From: an uncultured Jannaschia sp.
Lineage (GTDB): Bacteria; Pseudomonadota; Alphaproteobacteria; Rhodobacterales; Rhodobacteraceae
Assembly: GCF_947494025.1 (NCBI RefSeq)
Contig: NZ_CANLTQ010000025.1
Coordinates: 1-38,362 of the forward strand
Direction: 5' to 3'
Length of the DNA stretch: 38,362 nucleotides
The position numbers and the translations under genes are program-made. Shown here in pieces: positions 23,178 to 30,917 of this stretch. The notes beneath the pieces were generated by a model. The model had not been told where the DNA came from, ran no database searches, and was given only the letters and a program-made list of their open reading frames with translations. Each line of letters starts with the position of its first letter. Position 1 is the first letter of the stretch.

Positions 23178-23906
23178 TTGATTGAACTTTCCGCTCTTGG
23201 ACTAATGGCGGCATTGCTGGCCGGTGCCGTTTCCTTTCTGTCGCCCTGCGTGCTGCCGCTCGTGCCCGGCTACGTATCCTACGTTGCCGGACGTACGGTC
23301 ACCGGCAGTGCAGCGCCTTCGAAGGGGCGGGCCGTCTGGCTCAGCTTCTGTTTCGTCCTTGGCTTCTCCACGATATTTATCGCGCTTGGGGCCTCTGCCA
23401 CCGCGCTCGGTCAGGCGCTGCTGCAGTGGCGCTACGAACTCAACCTCGTCGGCGGCGCGATCGTGATCCTGTTCGGTCTGTTCATGATCGGGGCAGCGCG
23501 CCTGTCGGCCATGGAGCGCGACCTGCGTTTTCATCTCGACCTGCCGGGCGGGCAACCGGTCGCCTCCTACGTGCTCGGACTCGCCTTCGGTTTCGGCTGG
23601 ACACCGTGCATCGGGCCGATCCTCGGCGCCATCCTAACCGCCAGCGCGACAAGCGCGACGATTGGCGAGGGCGTCGCATTGCTTGCCTTCTACTCGGCCG
23701 GCCTTGGGATCCCGTTTCTGGTCGTCGCGGGGTTCACCGACAGTATTGCCGGCAGGCTGCGCGGCATCGGTCGTTGGGGTCGCCGCCTGCATCAGGCTGC
23801 GGGCGGCGTCATGATCCTGATGGGTTTGGCGATGATGACCGGGCGGTTGAGCGCACTGGCCTACTGGCTGCTGGACACCTTCCCTGTCCTTGCGCGGATC
23901 GGGTGA
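23178..23906 (+). CDS. ccdA: CcdA-family thiol-disulfide electron transporter
   Basis: 242-residue six-helix inner-membrane protein that carries electrons from cytoplasmic thioredoxin to periplasmic CcmG/TlpA. Two key cysteines are seen in SFLSPCVLPLVPGY and FGWTPCIGPILG. TTG at 23178 is chosen as start: GGAG at 23166-23169 is 8 nt upstream and the protein then begins at the usual CcdA N-terminus; GTG at 23172 is an alternative. The 88 nt after tlpA contain no clear separate gene. Confidence 0.87.
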   Translation: MIELSALGLMAALLAGAVSFLSPCVLPLVPGYVSYVAGRTVTGSAAPSKGRAVWLSFCFVLGFSTIFIALGASATALGQALLQWRYELNLVGGAIVILFGLFMIGAARLSAMERDLRFHLDLPGGQPVASYVLGLAFGFGWTPCIGPILGAILTASATSATIGEGVALLAFYSAGLGIPFLVVAGFTDSIAGRLRGIGRWGRRLHQAAGGVMILMGLAMMTGRLSALAYWLLDTFPVLARIG

Positions 23907-23910
23907 ACAG

Positions 23911-24525
23911 ATGCGACTGTACGAGAAACATATCCTCCCTCGGCTGACGCATCTGGCGATGGGCCAGGATCAACTTCTTCCCTACCGGCGCCGCGCCGCC
24001 TCCGGGCTGCATGGACGTGTGCTGGAGATCGGGATCGGCTCGGGCCTGAACCTTGCGCTCTACCCCGAGGCCGTGCGTCAGATCATCGGTGTTGACCCGT
24101 CGCCCGAACTCCTCTCTCGGGCCGCGCAAACCTCCCATGGCCTGATGCCCGCGGCCGAGATGATCGAGGGCGTGGCCGAAGCATTGCCGCTGGAGGATCG
24201 CAGCGTCGACTGCGTCGTCGCCACCTGGGCGCTCTGCAGCGTGTCGGAGCCGGAGAAGGCGCTCGCCGAGATCCGGCGCGTTCTCAAGCCGGACGGCATC
24301 TTCCGCTTCGTCGAGCATGGTTTGGCGCCGGAAGCCCGTGTCCGGCGCTGGCAGCGCTGGCTCACGCCTGCCTGGAAGCGTTGCGCCGGGAACTGTCACC
24401 TTGACCGCCCGACGAACGCCCTTGTCGAGAAGAGCGGGTTTCGGATCGAGCGGCTCGACACCGGCTACGCGACAGGTCCGAGGCCATTCGTATTCATGTA
24501 TGAGGGGCAAGCTCGCCTCTACTAA
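23911..24525 (+). CDS. Class I SAM-dependent methyltransferase
   Basis: 204 residues. SAM-binding motif I is VLEIGIGSGLNLALYP; the acidic motif is IIGVDPSPEL; ALPLEDRSVDCVVATWALCS and EIRRVLKPDGIFRFVEHG fit the UbiE/Methyltransf_11 family. Starts 4 nt after the ccdA stop, so it is probably in the same operon. Substrate unknown. Similar small methyltransferases accompany arsenic and mercury genes, but no arsM-type cysteine pattern is clear. Confidence 0.85.
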   Translation: MRLYEKHILPRLTHLAMGQDQLLPYRRRAASGLHGRVLEIGIGSGLNLALYPEAVRQIIGVDPSPELLSRAAQTSHGLMPAAEMIEGVAEALPLEDRSVDCVVATWALCSVSEPEKALAEIRRVLKPDGIFRFVEHGLAPEARVRRWQRWLTPAWKRCAGNCHLDRPTNALVEKSGFRIERLDTGYATGPRPFVFMYEGQARLY

Positions 24526-24637
24526 GGAAGCTTGGAAAAAGAACAACATCGGCTTTCGATTCGTGGCGCAACACTAATGGCAAGGCAATCAATTCCCGCC
24601 TCGAACTTTTGCTGCAGGCTCCGCATTATGAGGTATT

Positions 24638-25297
24638 ATGAGTAGTCAGAAAGATAACCGGCAGGCCAATCTGACGCGCGGCATCCGCGTCGAGATCGCC
24701 AGCCTCGTCTACAACATCATCGAGGTCGTCGTATCCGTCACCGTGGGACTTCTGACCGGCAGCGCGGCACTGGTAAGCTGGGGTCTCGACAGCACGGTCG
24801 AAGCCACCTCAGCCGCGACGCTGATCTGGCGCTTGAAGGGGGAGAAGGACGGTGCCGGCAAGCGCACGGTCCTGCACCGCAAGAAGGTCGCGCTCTACGT
24901 GGTTGCCTGTGCCTTCTGGATCGTCGTCGCGGCGATCCTCTACGAGGCGGTCTCCGCCTTCATTTCGCAGAAGGCGCCGGGCTTCAACTGGTGGGGTATC
25001 GCGATTCTGGGTGCTTCGCTCGTGGTCAACCCGTTCCTCGCCTGGGGCAAGTATCGCTATGGCAAACGGCTCGATGCGCCCGCCCTGAAGTACGATGCCA
25101 AGGACACCATGATCTGCCAGTATCAGACAATCGTGGTGTTGGCCGGGATCGGTCTGACGCAATGGATGGGCTGGTGGTGGGCCGACCCGGTCGCGGCGCT
25201 TCTGATCGTGCCCTACGTTGCGTGGGAAGCGTTTGAGGCCACCAAGGATGCGCGGTCGGTCGAGCCGGAGGAGGCCGACGCTACTGCCGACGCCTGA
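24638..25297 (+). CDS. Cation transporter (CDF-like inner-membrane protein), intact copy
   Basis: 219 residues, about five membrane helices. GIRVEIASLVYNIIEVVVSV, GSAALVSWGLDSTVEATSAA, LHRKKVALYVVACAFWIVVA, GFNWWGIAILGASLVVNPFL, KYDAKDTMICQYQTIVVLAG and MGWWWADPVAALLIVPYVAW. The A-x-S-W-G-L-D-S and A-K-D-T / W-A-D-P-x-A-A motifs match the cation efflux fold (zinc ligands in D-x3-D pairs). A paralogue interrupted by a stop lies at 35780-36436. Its 3' end overlaps the convergent P450 gene by 17 nt. Confidence 0.8.
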   Translation: MSSQKDNRQANLTRGIRVEIASLVYNIIEVVVSVTVGLLTGSAALVSWGLDSTVEATSAATLIWRLKGEKDGAGKRTVLHRKKVALYVVACAFWIVVAAILYEAVSAFISQKAPGFNWWGIAILGASLVVNPFLAWGKYRYGKRLDAPALKYDAKDTMICQYQTIVVLAGIGLTQWMGWWWADPVAALLIVPYVAWEAFEATKDARSVEPEEADATADA

Positions 25298-26528
25298 CGT
25301 TGCGCATGATGAACCGGGATTTAGGCATGGGCGGCAGTTCTTCGGTTTCCAGATCCAGATCCTGATCTGGCACTTCGTAGTCGATGGCGTTCACGAAGAA
25401 ACTGCAAAACGCCTTCATCTGGCTGATCGCGATCCACTCGCCCGGACAACGGTGGTTCCTGTGGTGATCACCACCGCCCTGCGGAATGAAGTCGTAGGGG
25501 GTGACCTCCCGATCGTGAAACCGCTCGGGCCGGAACTCTTGCGGCGCGTCCCACGAGCGAGCGTCGGTATTTGTGCCGTAGAGGTCGAGCAGAACCCTGT
25601 ACCCTTTGGAAAAGCGATATCCGCGCCACTCGAAATCACTCTTCACCCGTGCCGCGACCGCGGGAAAGAACGGATACAGACGGCGGACCTCTTGCACGAA
25701 AGGTTCGAGCTGTCCCTCGTCGTCCTTCAGCTTTTGCCGCCACTCGGGATGCCGATGCAGGGCATGCGCCGCCTGGGCGATGAACGCAGAGACGGCGACG
25801 ATCGGGCGTACTACGTTCAGAAGCTCCACGGCGGCAACCTTGGAGGTCAGCAGCTCCCCATTCAGATCGCGCCACGTCGCGACGACATGGGCGGCGCTTT
25901 CCTGTCCTGTCTGAAGGCTTCCGTCGCGCAGCCGTTCAATAATCCCGGCTGTCCAACGCTCTGCGCGATGCCGCGCCAGACGCGCACCCCAGTGCTTCCA
26001 GCCGACCGCCCCGGCGTCTTGGAAGAGCGCCGTCATCTGCGCCGTCCGCGTCTCGACCTCCGCTTCGGGAAGCGGCACGCCCGACCAGGCGCAGGCAGCT
26101 CTGGTGAGGATTTCGCGCACTTCGTCGTAGAGAACGACCTTCTCCGCCGCTTGCCAGTCCCGTGCGTAGCGGTCCAACAGGTCCCGCGTCGTGTTTTCGA
26201 GAGCTTCGATCCGCTCCGACGCCATGAGTGACATAAACATCCGCTTCCGATGACGGTGGGCCTCGCCATCGAGCCCCTGGATGCCCTTTTCGCCGAGCAG
26301 GGTTCTCTGGATACGCTTCGGCATCGAGCCTGCGCGCACGAGCCCATCCTCGGAATAGAAGACCTCCGCAGCTGCGGCACCAGTCATGCAGATCGTCTTT
26401 TGAAAGAGGATGCGGGTCTCGAACAGGTCGCCCTCAAGATCGCGGCATGTGTCCGGAATGAACTCATATGGGTTGCGCAGCAGGGCAAGCGTGCTGTCGA
26501 TGCCCTTTGCGGATGGAATGCTGGACAT
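25281..26528 (-). CDS. Cytochrome P450 of the CYP152 (fatty-acid peroxygenase) family
   Basis: 415 residues. CYP152 enzymes use H2O2 to hydroxylate or decarboxylate fatty acids. Seen: heme-ligand region FIPQGGGDHHRNHRCPGEW with Cys361; Arg241-Pro242 in NVVRPIVAV, the substrate carboxylate-binding pair that replaces the acid-alcohol pair of other P450s; and Gln84 in GIQGLDGEAHRHRK, the position that is Gln in the hydroxylase BSbeta and His in the decarboxylase OleT. Hydroxylation is therefore the more likely reaction. ExxR is in EVRRLYP. Starts 3 nt after the lspA stop, in an operon with a metal CDF exporter. Intact. Confidence 0.9.
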   Translation of the reverse strand: MSSIPSAKGIDSTLALLRNPYEFIPDTCRDLEGDLFETRILFQKTICMTGAAAAEVFYSEDGLVRAGSMPKRIQRTLLGEKGIQGLDGEAHRHRKRMFMSLMASERIEALENTTRDLLDRYARDWQAAEKVVLYDEVREILTRAACAWSGVPLPEAEVETRTAQMTALFQDAGAVGWKHWGARLARHRAERWTAGIIERLRDGSLQTGQESAAHVVATWRDLNGELLTSKVAAVELLNVVRPIVAVSAFIAQAAHALHRHPEWRQKLKDDEGQLEPFVQEVRRLYPFFPAVAARVKSDFEWRGYRFSKGYRVLLDLYGTNTDARSWDAPQEFRPERFHDREVTPYDFIPQGGGDHHRNHRCPGEWIAISQMKAFCSFFVNAIDYEVPDQDLDLETEELPPMPKSRFIMRNVRRRQ

Positions 26529-26531
26529 CGA

Positions 26532-27032
26532 TTATTTCCCCGTAACGTTTTCTTCTCGGTGGTTACGTTCGGGCTTGTTCTGCGCCGAGCGGAAGCTGTC
26601 CCAGAACAGCAGGGCCGCACCGCAGAAAATCGCCACATCCGCAAGATTGAAGGACGGCCAGTGGTATGTTCCGTAATGGAAATCCAGAAAATCCGGGACG
26701 GCCTGATAACGCAGCCGGTCGAGGACATTGCCGAGCGCGCCGCCGATGATCAGACCGAGAGCGGCAGCCGTCAGCCTGTCCGGCGCGCGCCACAACCAGA
26801 TCAGCAGCCATGCCACGATCACGCCAGCAAGCGCGATGAGACCCCACCAAGGCACGATCCCGCCCAGCATACCGAAGCTGACTCCATCGTTCAGAACCCG
26901 CACGAGATTGAGAAAGGGTAGAACCTCGACGCCGCGCTCAAGCGCCGGTGTGTTCAGCGCAAGCGCCTTGGTACCCTGATCGAGGCCGAACGCCGCGATC
27001 GCGCAGAGCCCGCCCAGAACGCGGCTGTTCAT
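26532..27032 (-). CDS. lspA: Signal peptidase II (lipoprotein signal peptidase) LspA
   Basis: 166-residue four-helix membrane protease that cleaves prolipoproteins. Catalytic aspartates are in GNVLDRLRYQAVPDFLDFHY and FNLADVAIF; LDQGTKALALNTPAL and NDGVSFGMLGG match the family. ATG at 27032 overlaps the CDF stop (ATGA). An accessory lspA in metal-resistance clusters is known from cadmium/lead loci (pbrBC, cad-type). Intact; the housekeeping copy is probably elsewhere. Confidence 0.9.
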   Translation of the reverse strand: MNSRVLGGLCAIAAFGLDQGTKALALNTPALERGVEVLPFLNLVRVLNDGVSFGMLGGIVPWWGLIALAGVIVAWLLIWLWRAPDRLTAAALGLIIGGALGNVLDRLRYQAVPDFLDFHYGTYHWPSFNLADVAIFCGAALLFWDSFRSAQNKPERNHREENVTGK

Positions 27033-27883
27033 GCCGCTGCCTTCAGATCGGCCCGCGCATCGCGGATGATTGCCCAAGACGAGTGCAGGAACAGTCCGGC
27101 GATGCCGAAGGCGACGATGAGGTCCGGCCAGGCGCTGCCCAGCCACGCCACGAGACCGGCGGCAGCGACAACCGCCGCATTGCCGATGGCGTCGTTGCGC
27201 GAGAATAGCCAGACGGCCCGCATGTTCGCGTCGCCCTTGCGGAACCGCAGCAGCGGCAGAACGGAGATGACGTTGACGACAAGGGCGATCATGCCAAGCA
27301 GGCCCATTAGACCTGCATCCGGCGTCGTCCGTTCGAAGACTCGCACGATGGTCGTGCCGAGGACGCCAAGGCCGAGCAGGCCGAGGAAGATGCCTTGGAT
27401 CAAGGCCGACCGTGCCCGCCAGGCGAGGCTCCAGCCGATGGCCAGCAGGCCAAGGAAGGTGATCGCGCCGTCGCCGATGAAATCGAGCGCATCGGCCTTC
27501 ACGGCCTGTGACCCGGCGATGAACCCGCCGATCATTTCAACGACACCGTAACCCACGTTCAGGATCACGACGATCCAGAGCGCGCGTCGGTAGGCCGGGT
27601 CCTGATGGGCGGGATTCGGCGGAATGTCTCCATCGCCTTCGATCCGGTCGAAGCCGTAGCCGGTCACCGCAACGGCCTTTTCGATGTCCGGCAGGCGCGC
27701 TTCGGGGGCGCTCAGTGTCATGATGTGCGTCGCCGCCGACACCTTCACATCGTCAGCCGCGACTCCGGCCGACTGCGCCGCCCGCTCGATCTGCGCGGCA
27801 TCCTTCGCGCAGTCCATACCGGAAACCCGGTAACGGACGGGCGGAACATCTGCCGTCGGTCCGGCACTTTCGGTGTTGGCCAT
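27029..27883 (-). CDS. CDF metal exporter with N-terminal HMA-like domain, copy 1
   Basis: 284 residues. Residues about 15-85 form a ferredoxin-like HMA domain with GMDCAKDAAQIERAAQ, which has only one cysteine where HMA domains usually have CxxC. Residues about 97-284 are the CDF transmembrane domain: ALWIVVILNVGYGVVEMIGG, KADALDFIGDGAITFLGLLA (metal-binding Asp), LFSRNDAIGNAAVVAAAGLV and DLIVAFGIAGLFLHSSW. Probably exports Cd/Zn/Pb/Co ions. First gene of CDF-lspA-P450, divergent from an ArsR repressor. Paralogue at 33169-34020. Confidence 0.87.
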   Translation of the reverse strand: MANTESAGPTADVPPVRYRVSGMDCAKDAAQIERAAQSAGVAADDVKVSAATHIMTLSAPEARLPDIEKAVAVTGYGFDRIEGDGDIPPNPAHQDPAYRRALWIVVILNVGYGVVEMIGGFIAGSQAVKADALDFIGDGAITFLGLLAIGWSLAWRARSALIQGIFLGLLGLGVLGTTIVRVFERTTPDAGLMGLLGMIALVVNVISVLPLLRFRKGDANMRAVWLFSRNDAIGNAAVVAAAGLVAWLGSAWPDLIVAFGIAGLFLHSSWAIIRDARADLKAAA

Positions 27884-27892
27884 GGTCGCGCT

Positions 27893-27906
27893 ATTCCTGC
27901 TAGAAT
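27893..27906. promoter_or_regulatory. Candidate ArsR operator between CDF and arsR copy 1
   Basis: ATTC-CTGCTA-GAAT is an inverted repeat in the 56-bp divergent intergenic region, overlapping a possible -10 (TAGAAT, 27901-27906) for the arsR gene. Suited for control of both directions by the ArsR-family protein. The dyad is short, so confidence is modest; copy 2 has no equivalent. Confidence 0.4.
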
Positions 27907-27939
27907 GAATTGAAGAACAACGTATCAGCGAGGAGTGAT

Positions 27940-28284
27940 ATGGCCCAAATCGTCGATGACCGCAAGAGCGCGACCATCGAGCGACGGGCGAAGCTGTTCC
28001 GCGGCTTCGCGGACCCGAGCCGCCTGGCCATCCTCGGTGCACTTTGCAACGAGCCATTGGCCGTTCACGAGATCGTCGAGCGGACCGAACTATCGCAACC
28101 CAACGTCTCCAACCATCTGAGGTGCCTGCTGGACTGCGGGCTTGTCGCCAGCGACCGCGAAGGGCGCTTCATCCGTTACCGTATCAGCAACCCGCGCATC
28201 ACGGTCCTTCTGAACGATGTGGACGCACTTCTCGACGTGGTCGCAAAGGGTGTTGAGGCGTGTGACAATTATCGTGAGGCGTGA
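27940..28284 (+). CDS. ArsR/SmtB-family repressor, CmtR-like cysteine pattern, copy 1
   Basis: 114 residues from ATG at 27940 (AGGAG 4 nt upstream). Winged-helix core AKLFRGFADPSRLAILGALC, EIVERTELSQPNVSNHLRCL, LDCGLVASDREGRFIRYRIS. C-x3-C in the recognition-helix region (LRCLLDCGLV) plus a C-terminal cysteine (VEACDNYREA) is the ligand pattern of the Cd/Pb sensor CmtR of mycobacteria. Divergent from the CDF exporter operon, which it probably represses until Cd or Pb binds (inference). A longer start at 27910 is in frame but lacks a ribosome-binding site. Confidence 0.85.
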   Translation: MAQIVDDRKSATIERRAKLFRGFADPSRLAILGALCNEPLAVHEIVERTELSQPNVSNHLRCLLDCGLVASDREGRFIRYRISNPRITVLLNDVDALLDVVAKGVEACDNYREA

Positions 28285-28469
28285 GTCAGAACGGACGGCC
28301 GGTCGACTCGGCGCAGATCGGTTGGAAAGATGTTGTCCGTGTGCAGGGTCCGACCGGAATCCTGCTGAGGTTCGACAAGCTGGCTTCGGAAGAGACACCA
28401 TTCATGTATCACTGCCACATCCTCGAACACGAGGATGCGGGCATGATGGGGCAGTTTACGGTCACATAA
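28281..28469 (+). pseudogene. Multicopper oxidase, C-terminal stub
   Basis: Only the last about 60 residues: QIGWKDVVRVQ, TGILLRFDKLASEETPFMYH, then HCHILEHEDAGMMGQFTV, the type 1/type 2/3 copper-ligand segment at the end of CopA/CueO-type oxidases. The first three cupredoxin domains are missing. The frame overlaps the arsR stop by 4 nt (GTGA), the result of a deletion that fused the loci rather than a true operon. From 28470 to 28714 nothing was recognised. Confidence 0.85.
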
Positions 28470-28714
28470 CAGGACCCCACCCGCTCGACACCGGGCGTCG
28501 TCAAGAGCTTACGTCTTCTTGCAGCGTTCTATCAGGTGCCGGTGTCGCCTTGTTGAAACGCATTACGGAGTATGTCTAGACCCGAACGGAGAACACCTCG
28601 CTAAGCTGCGGGTCCGCCGAAGCGGCCGTCCAGTCGCTCGGCAGCATTCGTCAAAAAGGGCTCGAAGCTGCCGATCGCCGCATCTTTCGCAAACGCCCGC
28701 TCTGAGCTCGCGCC

Positions 28715-29011
28715 CTAGTCGATGGCCTCGAACGCGACGCCGCCTCCGTCGCCGAAGTATTCGACGTAGCGATTGAACACGGTCTGGAACTCGGTCCGCG
28801 CCCGCATGGCCTCATTGTTGAGGCAGTTCAGGTAGTCCTCGGTGCCGTCGATGTAGTCCTGGTACTGCTGGTCGATGAGATCGCGCAGCTCGGGATCGTC
28901 CTCGGGCGGCGCGTAAGCGAAGGGCTCTTCGGGCGGCAGGCATCCGACCTGGGCCGCGGCCAGGGTCGGAGCTGTCGTCATTGCCACCAGCAAGATCGCG
29001 GCGCGGATCAA
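28715..29011 (-). CDS. Small exported protein of unknown function (98 aa), TTG start
   Basis: Signal peptide MIRAAILLVAMTTAPTLAAA with cleavage near AAA-Q. The mature part has two cysteines (VGCLPPEEPF and YLNCLNNEAM) and acidic helices (DDPELRDLIDQQYQDYIDG). The TTG at 29011 overlaps the TGA of the upstream gene (TTGA), so translation is coupled; later ATG codons would destroy the signal peptide. Family unknown; likely works with the TrbM-like protein. Confidence 0.7.
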   Translation of the reverse strand: MIRAAILLVAMTTAPTLAAAQVGCLPPEEPFAYAPPEDDPELRDLIDQQYQDYIDGTEDYLNCLNNEAMRARTEFQTVFNRYVEYFGDGGGVAFEAID

Positions 29012-29598
29012 TCCGTGTAGCGCACGGTCACGGGGACGCCCCGGCCGGTGTCGAACTTCTGCCAGCCTTGCGAGTACGCCTGTGGCGTGTCTGGCTCCAG
29101 CGTCAGGTTGACCCAGAAATCCGCCCGCTGCGGCGCGGTCTTGTTGGTATAGGTCGTGACCGTGGTGGTGCCCACATCGCTATCCCAGCCGGTGCGGGCG
29201 TAGGCGGTGTCGTAGCAGAACGTGTTGACCGTCTGGTGATGGCCGTCGTCGTCCCAGGTCGTACGATGATAGAGATGCTTGCCCTCGGGGCATTCCCAAC
29301 CTGCCGGCGTGGCCGGGCTCTTGAACGCATAGTCCATGTCGTAGGCGTCGTACTCCGCGCCGTTCGACATGGCGCAGAAGCCGATGGGGGATTTGCCGTC
29401 ACGCAGGCGGTCCATCATGTGATCGAAGGCGTCCGAGCACCCGGACGGAAAGCCGCCGGGCAGGCAGAGAAGCAGCTTGCAGTCCATGTCGTAGTCCGCG
29501 GCCGAGGCGGTGGACGGGGCAAAGCTGGCGAAAGCGGCGATCGCTGCCGTGCCGGCGAGCGCGACCGTGGTGGAGCGGGTCCAATCAGATGTCGTCAT
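29008..29598 (-). CDS. Exported TrbM-like protein
   Basis: 196 residues; start at 29598 with GGAG 6-7 nt upstream. Signal peptide TVALAGTAAIAAFASFAPST-ASA. Mature start YDMDCKLLLCLPGGFPSGCS, then DAFDHMMDRLRDGKSPIGFC resembles the TrbM family of conjugation-associated periplasmic proteins (DCK-x-x-LCL-x-GG-x-P-x-GC). The C-terminal half (residues about 85-196) is beta-rich with GTTTVTTYTNKTAPQRADFW. No other tra/trb genes are in the window, so it may be a stray plasmid gene. Confidence 0.65.
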   Translation of the reverse strand: MTTSDWTRSTTVALAGTAAIAAFASFAPSTASAADYDMDCKLLLCLPGGFPSGCSDAFDHMMDRLRDGKSPIGFCAMSNGAEYDAYDMDYAFKSPATPAGWECPEGKHLYHRTTWDDDGHHQTVNTFCYDTAYARTGWDSDVGTTTVTTYTNKTAPQRADFWVNLTLEPDTPQAYSQGWQKFDTGRGVPVTVRYTD

Positions 29599-29761
29599 GT
29601 TGTCTCCAAAGGAGGGTAGGAGAAGGGTGTGGCCAGATCCTACCACGGGGAAACGAACCGTGAATCCTCAATTCTCGCTTGAGACGATGTTTTGCGCGGA
29701 TGTTCCTTTTCCGGTCGCATTGTAGGATGGCCTTGCACGACCGGACGAAAGGATCGCGACC

Positions 29762-30388
29762 ATGATAAACCCCTTGATCGACAGCCTGCTGATCGTTCTT
29801 GCTGTCGCCTTGCTGCTCATCGTGGTCGCAAGAATTATCAGCGGGAAAGGCATCTTTCGGCCGTCGTTCGAGGCACGGCCGATCCTGAACAAATCGGAGC
29901 TGCGCCTCTACCGGATGTTATGCGCCGAGCTTCCCGCCGGCTGGACGGTGATGTGCCAAATGTCCTACGGCGCGTTTCTCCGTAATCGCAGCTTCAAGCG
30001 ATACATGACCGTCAACGCCAAGCGGGCCGATCTCGTCGTCCTCGATCCGTCCCTGACGATCGCGGCGGTAATCGAGTACCAAGGCAGCGGCCACTACGGC
30101 AACTCGAAGGCGAGCCGGGACAAGGCGGCGAAAAGCGATCGGGTGAAGCGCCAGGCGTTGTCCGAAGCCGGGCTTCCGCTTCTGGAGATCCCGGCGAAGT
30201 TCGATCAGGCCCTCGTCCGCGACATCGCCCAGGACCTGTCTGGCTTAGGCGATCCAGAGCCTATGCCCCGTCCCGCCGCTCCCCTTCAGCCACAACTTTC
30301 AGCACGTCGTCCGAAAGCGGCCGTTGCAGCACCTTCGCCTCGTCGAACGGTGCCGTCAGCCATGTCTTCCATTCGTCCGGTTCGGTGA
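29762..30388 (+). CDS. Membrane-anchored DUF2726 protein, 3' end overlaps SRAP gene
   Basis: 208 residues. N-terminal membrane helix (LLIVLAVALLLIVVARI), then DUF2726: ILNKSELRLYRMLCAELPAG, KRADLVVLDPSLTIAAVIEY, QGSGHYGNSKASRDKAAKSD, KRQALSEAGLPLLEIPAKFD. The conserved D, E-Y-Q and K residues fit the nuclease-like fold proposed for the family. The last 43 codons lie antisense to the SRAP gene 3' end and are Pro/Arg/Ala-rich, so the natural stop was probably lost and the frame runs into foreign sequence. Confidence 0.8.
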   Translation: MINPLIDSLLIVLAVALLLIVVARIISGKGIFRPSFEARPILNKSELRLYRMLCAELPAGWTVMCQMSYGAFLRNRSFKRYMTVNAKRADLVVLDPSLTIAAVIEYQGSGHYGNSKASRDKAAKSDRVKRQALSEAGLPLLEIPAKFDQALVRDIAQDLSGLGDPEPMPRPAAPLQPQLSARRPKAAVAAPSPRRTVPSAMSSIRPVR

Positions 30389-30914
30389 GGATCACCGGCA
30401 TGGCCTTCGGGTGGATCGCGCCCACGGTCGCGTTCGCCTCGGTGGTCAGGAAGCCGTAAAGCTCGGCCGTCACCTCACCCTCCTTCACCTTCCGCACGCT
30501 CGTCCACTCCGTCCAGATGCCGGCAAAAAACATCAGCGGTCGGTCCTCGTTCCGCGCGAACCAGACCGGCGTGCGGCTCTTGTCCTTCTCGACGCGGTAT
30601 TCCGAGAAGCTGGTGAACGGGACGAGGCAGCGATGCTCGACGCCGAGCCAACGTCGCCAGTGGGCCGAACCGAGATTGCGGACGTTGGTGACGCCGGGAT
30701 CGGTCTTGCGGTTCTTCAACGCGAACGTCGGCGACGGCATGCCCCACCGCATCATCGCGAGCTCGCGGCCGTCGTCGCCCTGGCGGACCACCGGGGCGGA
30801 CTGGTCAGGGAAGATCGCGGGCAGGGGGGCGAGGTTGCCGGTGTTGTCCGTCATCACGTCGGCGATCTCGCGGATCGCGGCTTGGCCCCGGGTCAAGGAA
30901 TACAGGTTGCAGAT
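30261..30914 (-). CDS. SRAP-family protein (YedK/HMCES-like), ATC start
   Basis: 217 residues from ATC at 30914, reading (M)CNLYSLTRGQAAIREIADV. SRAP proteins use the N-terminal Cys2, exposed by Met removal, to form a thiazolidine crosslink with abasic sites in ssDNA. Seen: Cys2, VTNVRN, EHRCLVPFTSFSEYR (Glu), and AIHPKAMPVILTEPDEWKTW (His). GAGGAGG (30923-30929, minus strand) is 8 nt before the ATC. An in-frame TTG at 30896 lacks a ribosome-binding site and would remove Cys2. Follows a recombinase remnant in the same frame after a TGA. The coding region is otherwise intact. Confidence 0.85.
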   Translation of the reverse strand: MCNLYSLTRGQAAIREIADVMTDNTGNLAPLPAIFPDQSAPVVRQGDDGRELAMMRWGMPSPTFALKNRKTDPGVTNVRNLGSAHWRRWLGVEHRCLVPFTSFSEYRVEKDKSRTPVWFARNEDRPLMFFAGIWTEWTSVRKVKEGEVTAELYGFLTTEANATVGAIHPKAMPVILTEPDEWKTWLTAPFDEAKVLQRPLSDDVLKVVAEGERRDGA

Positions 30915-30917
30915 GGC

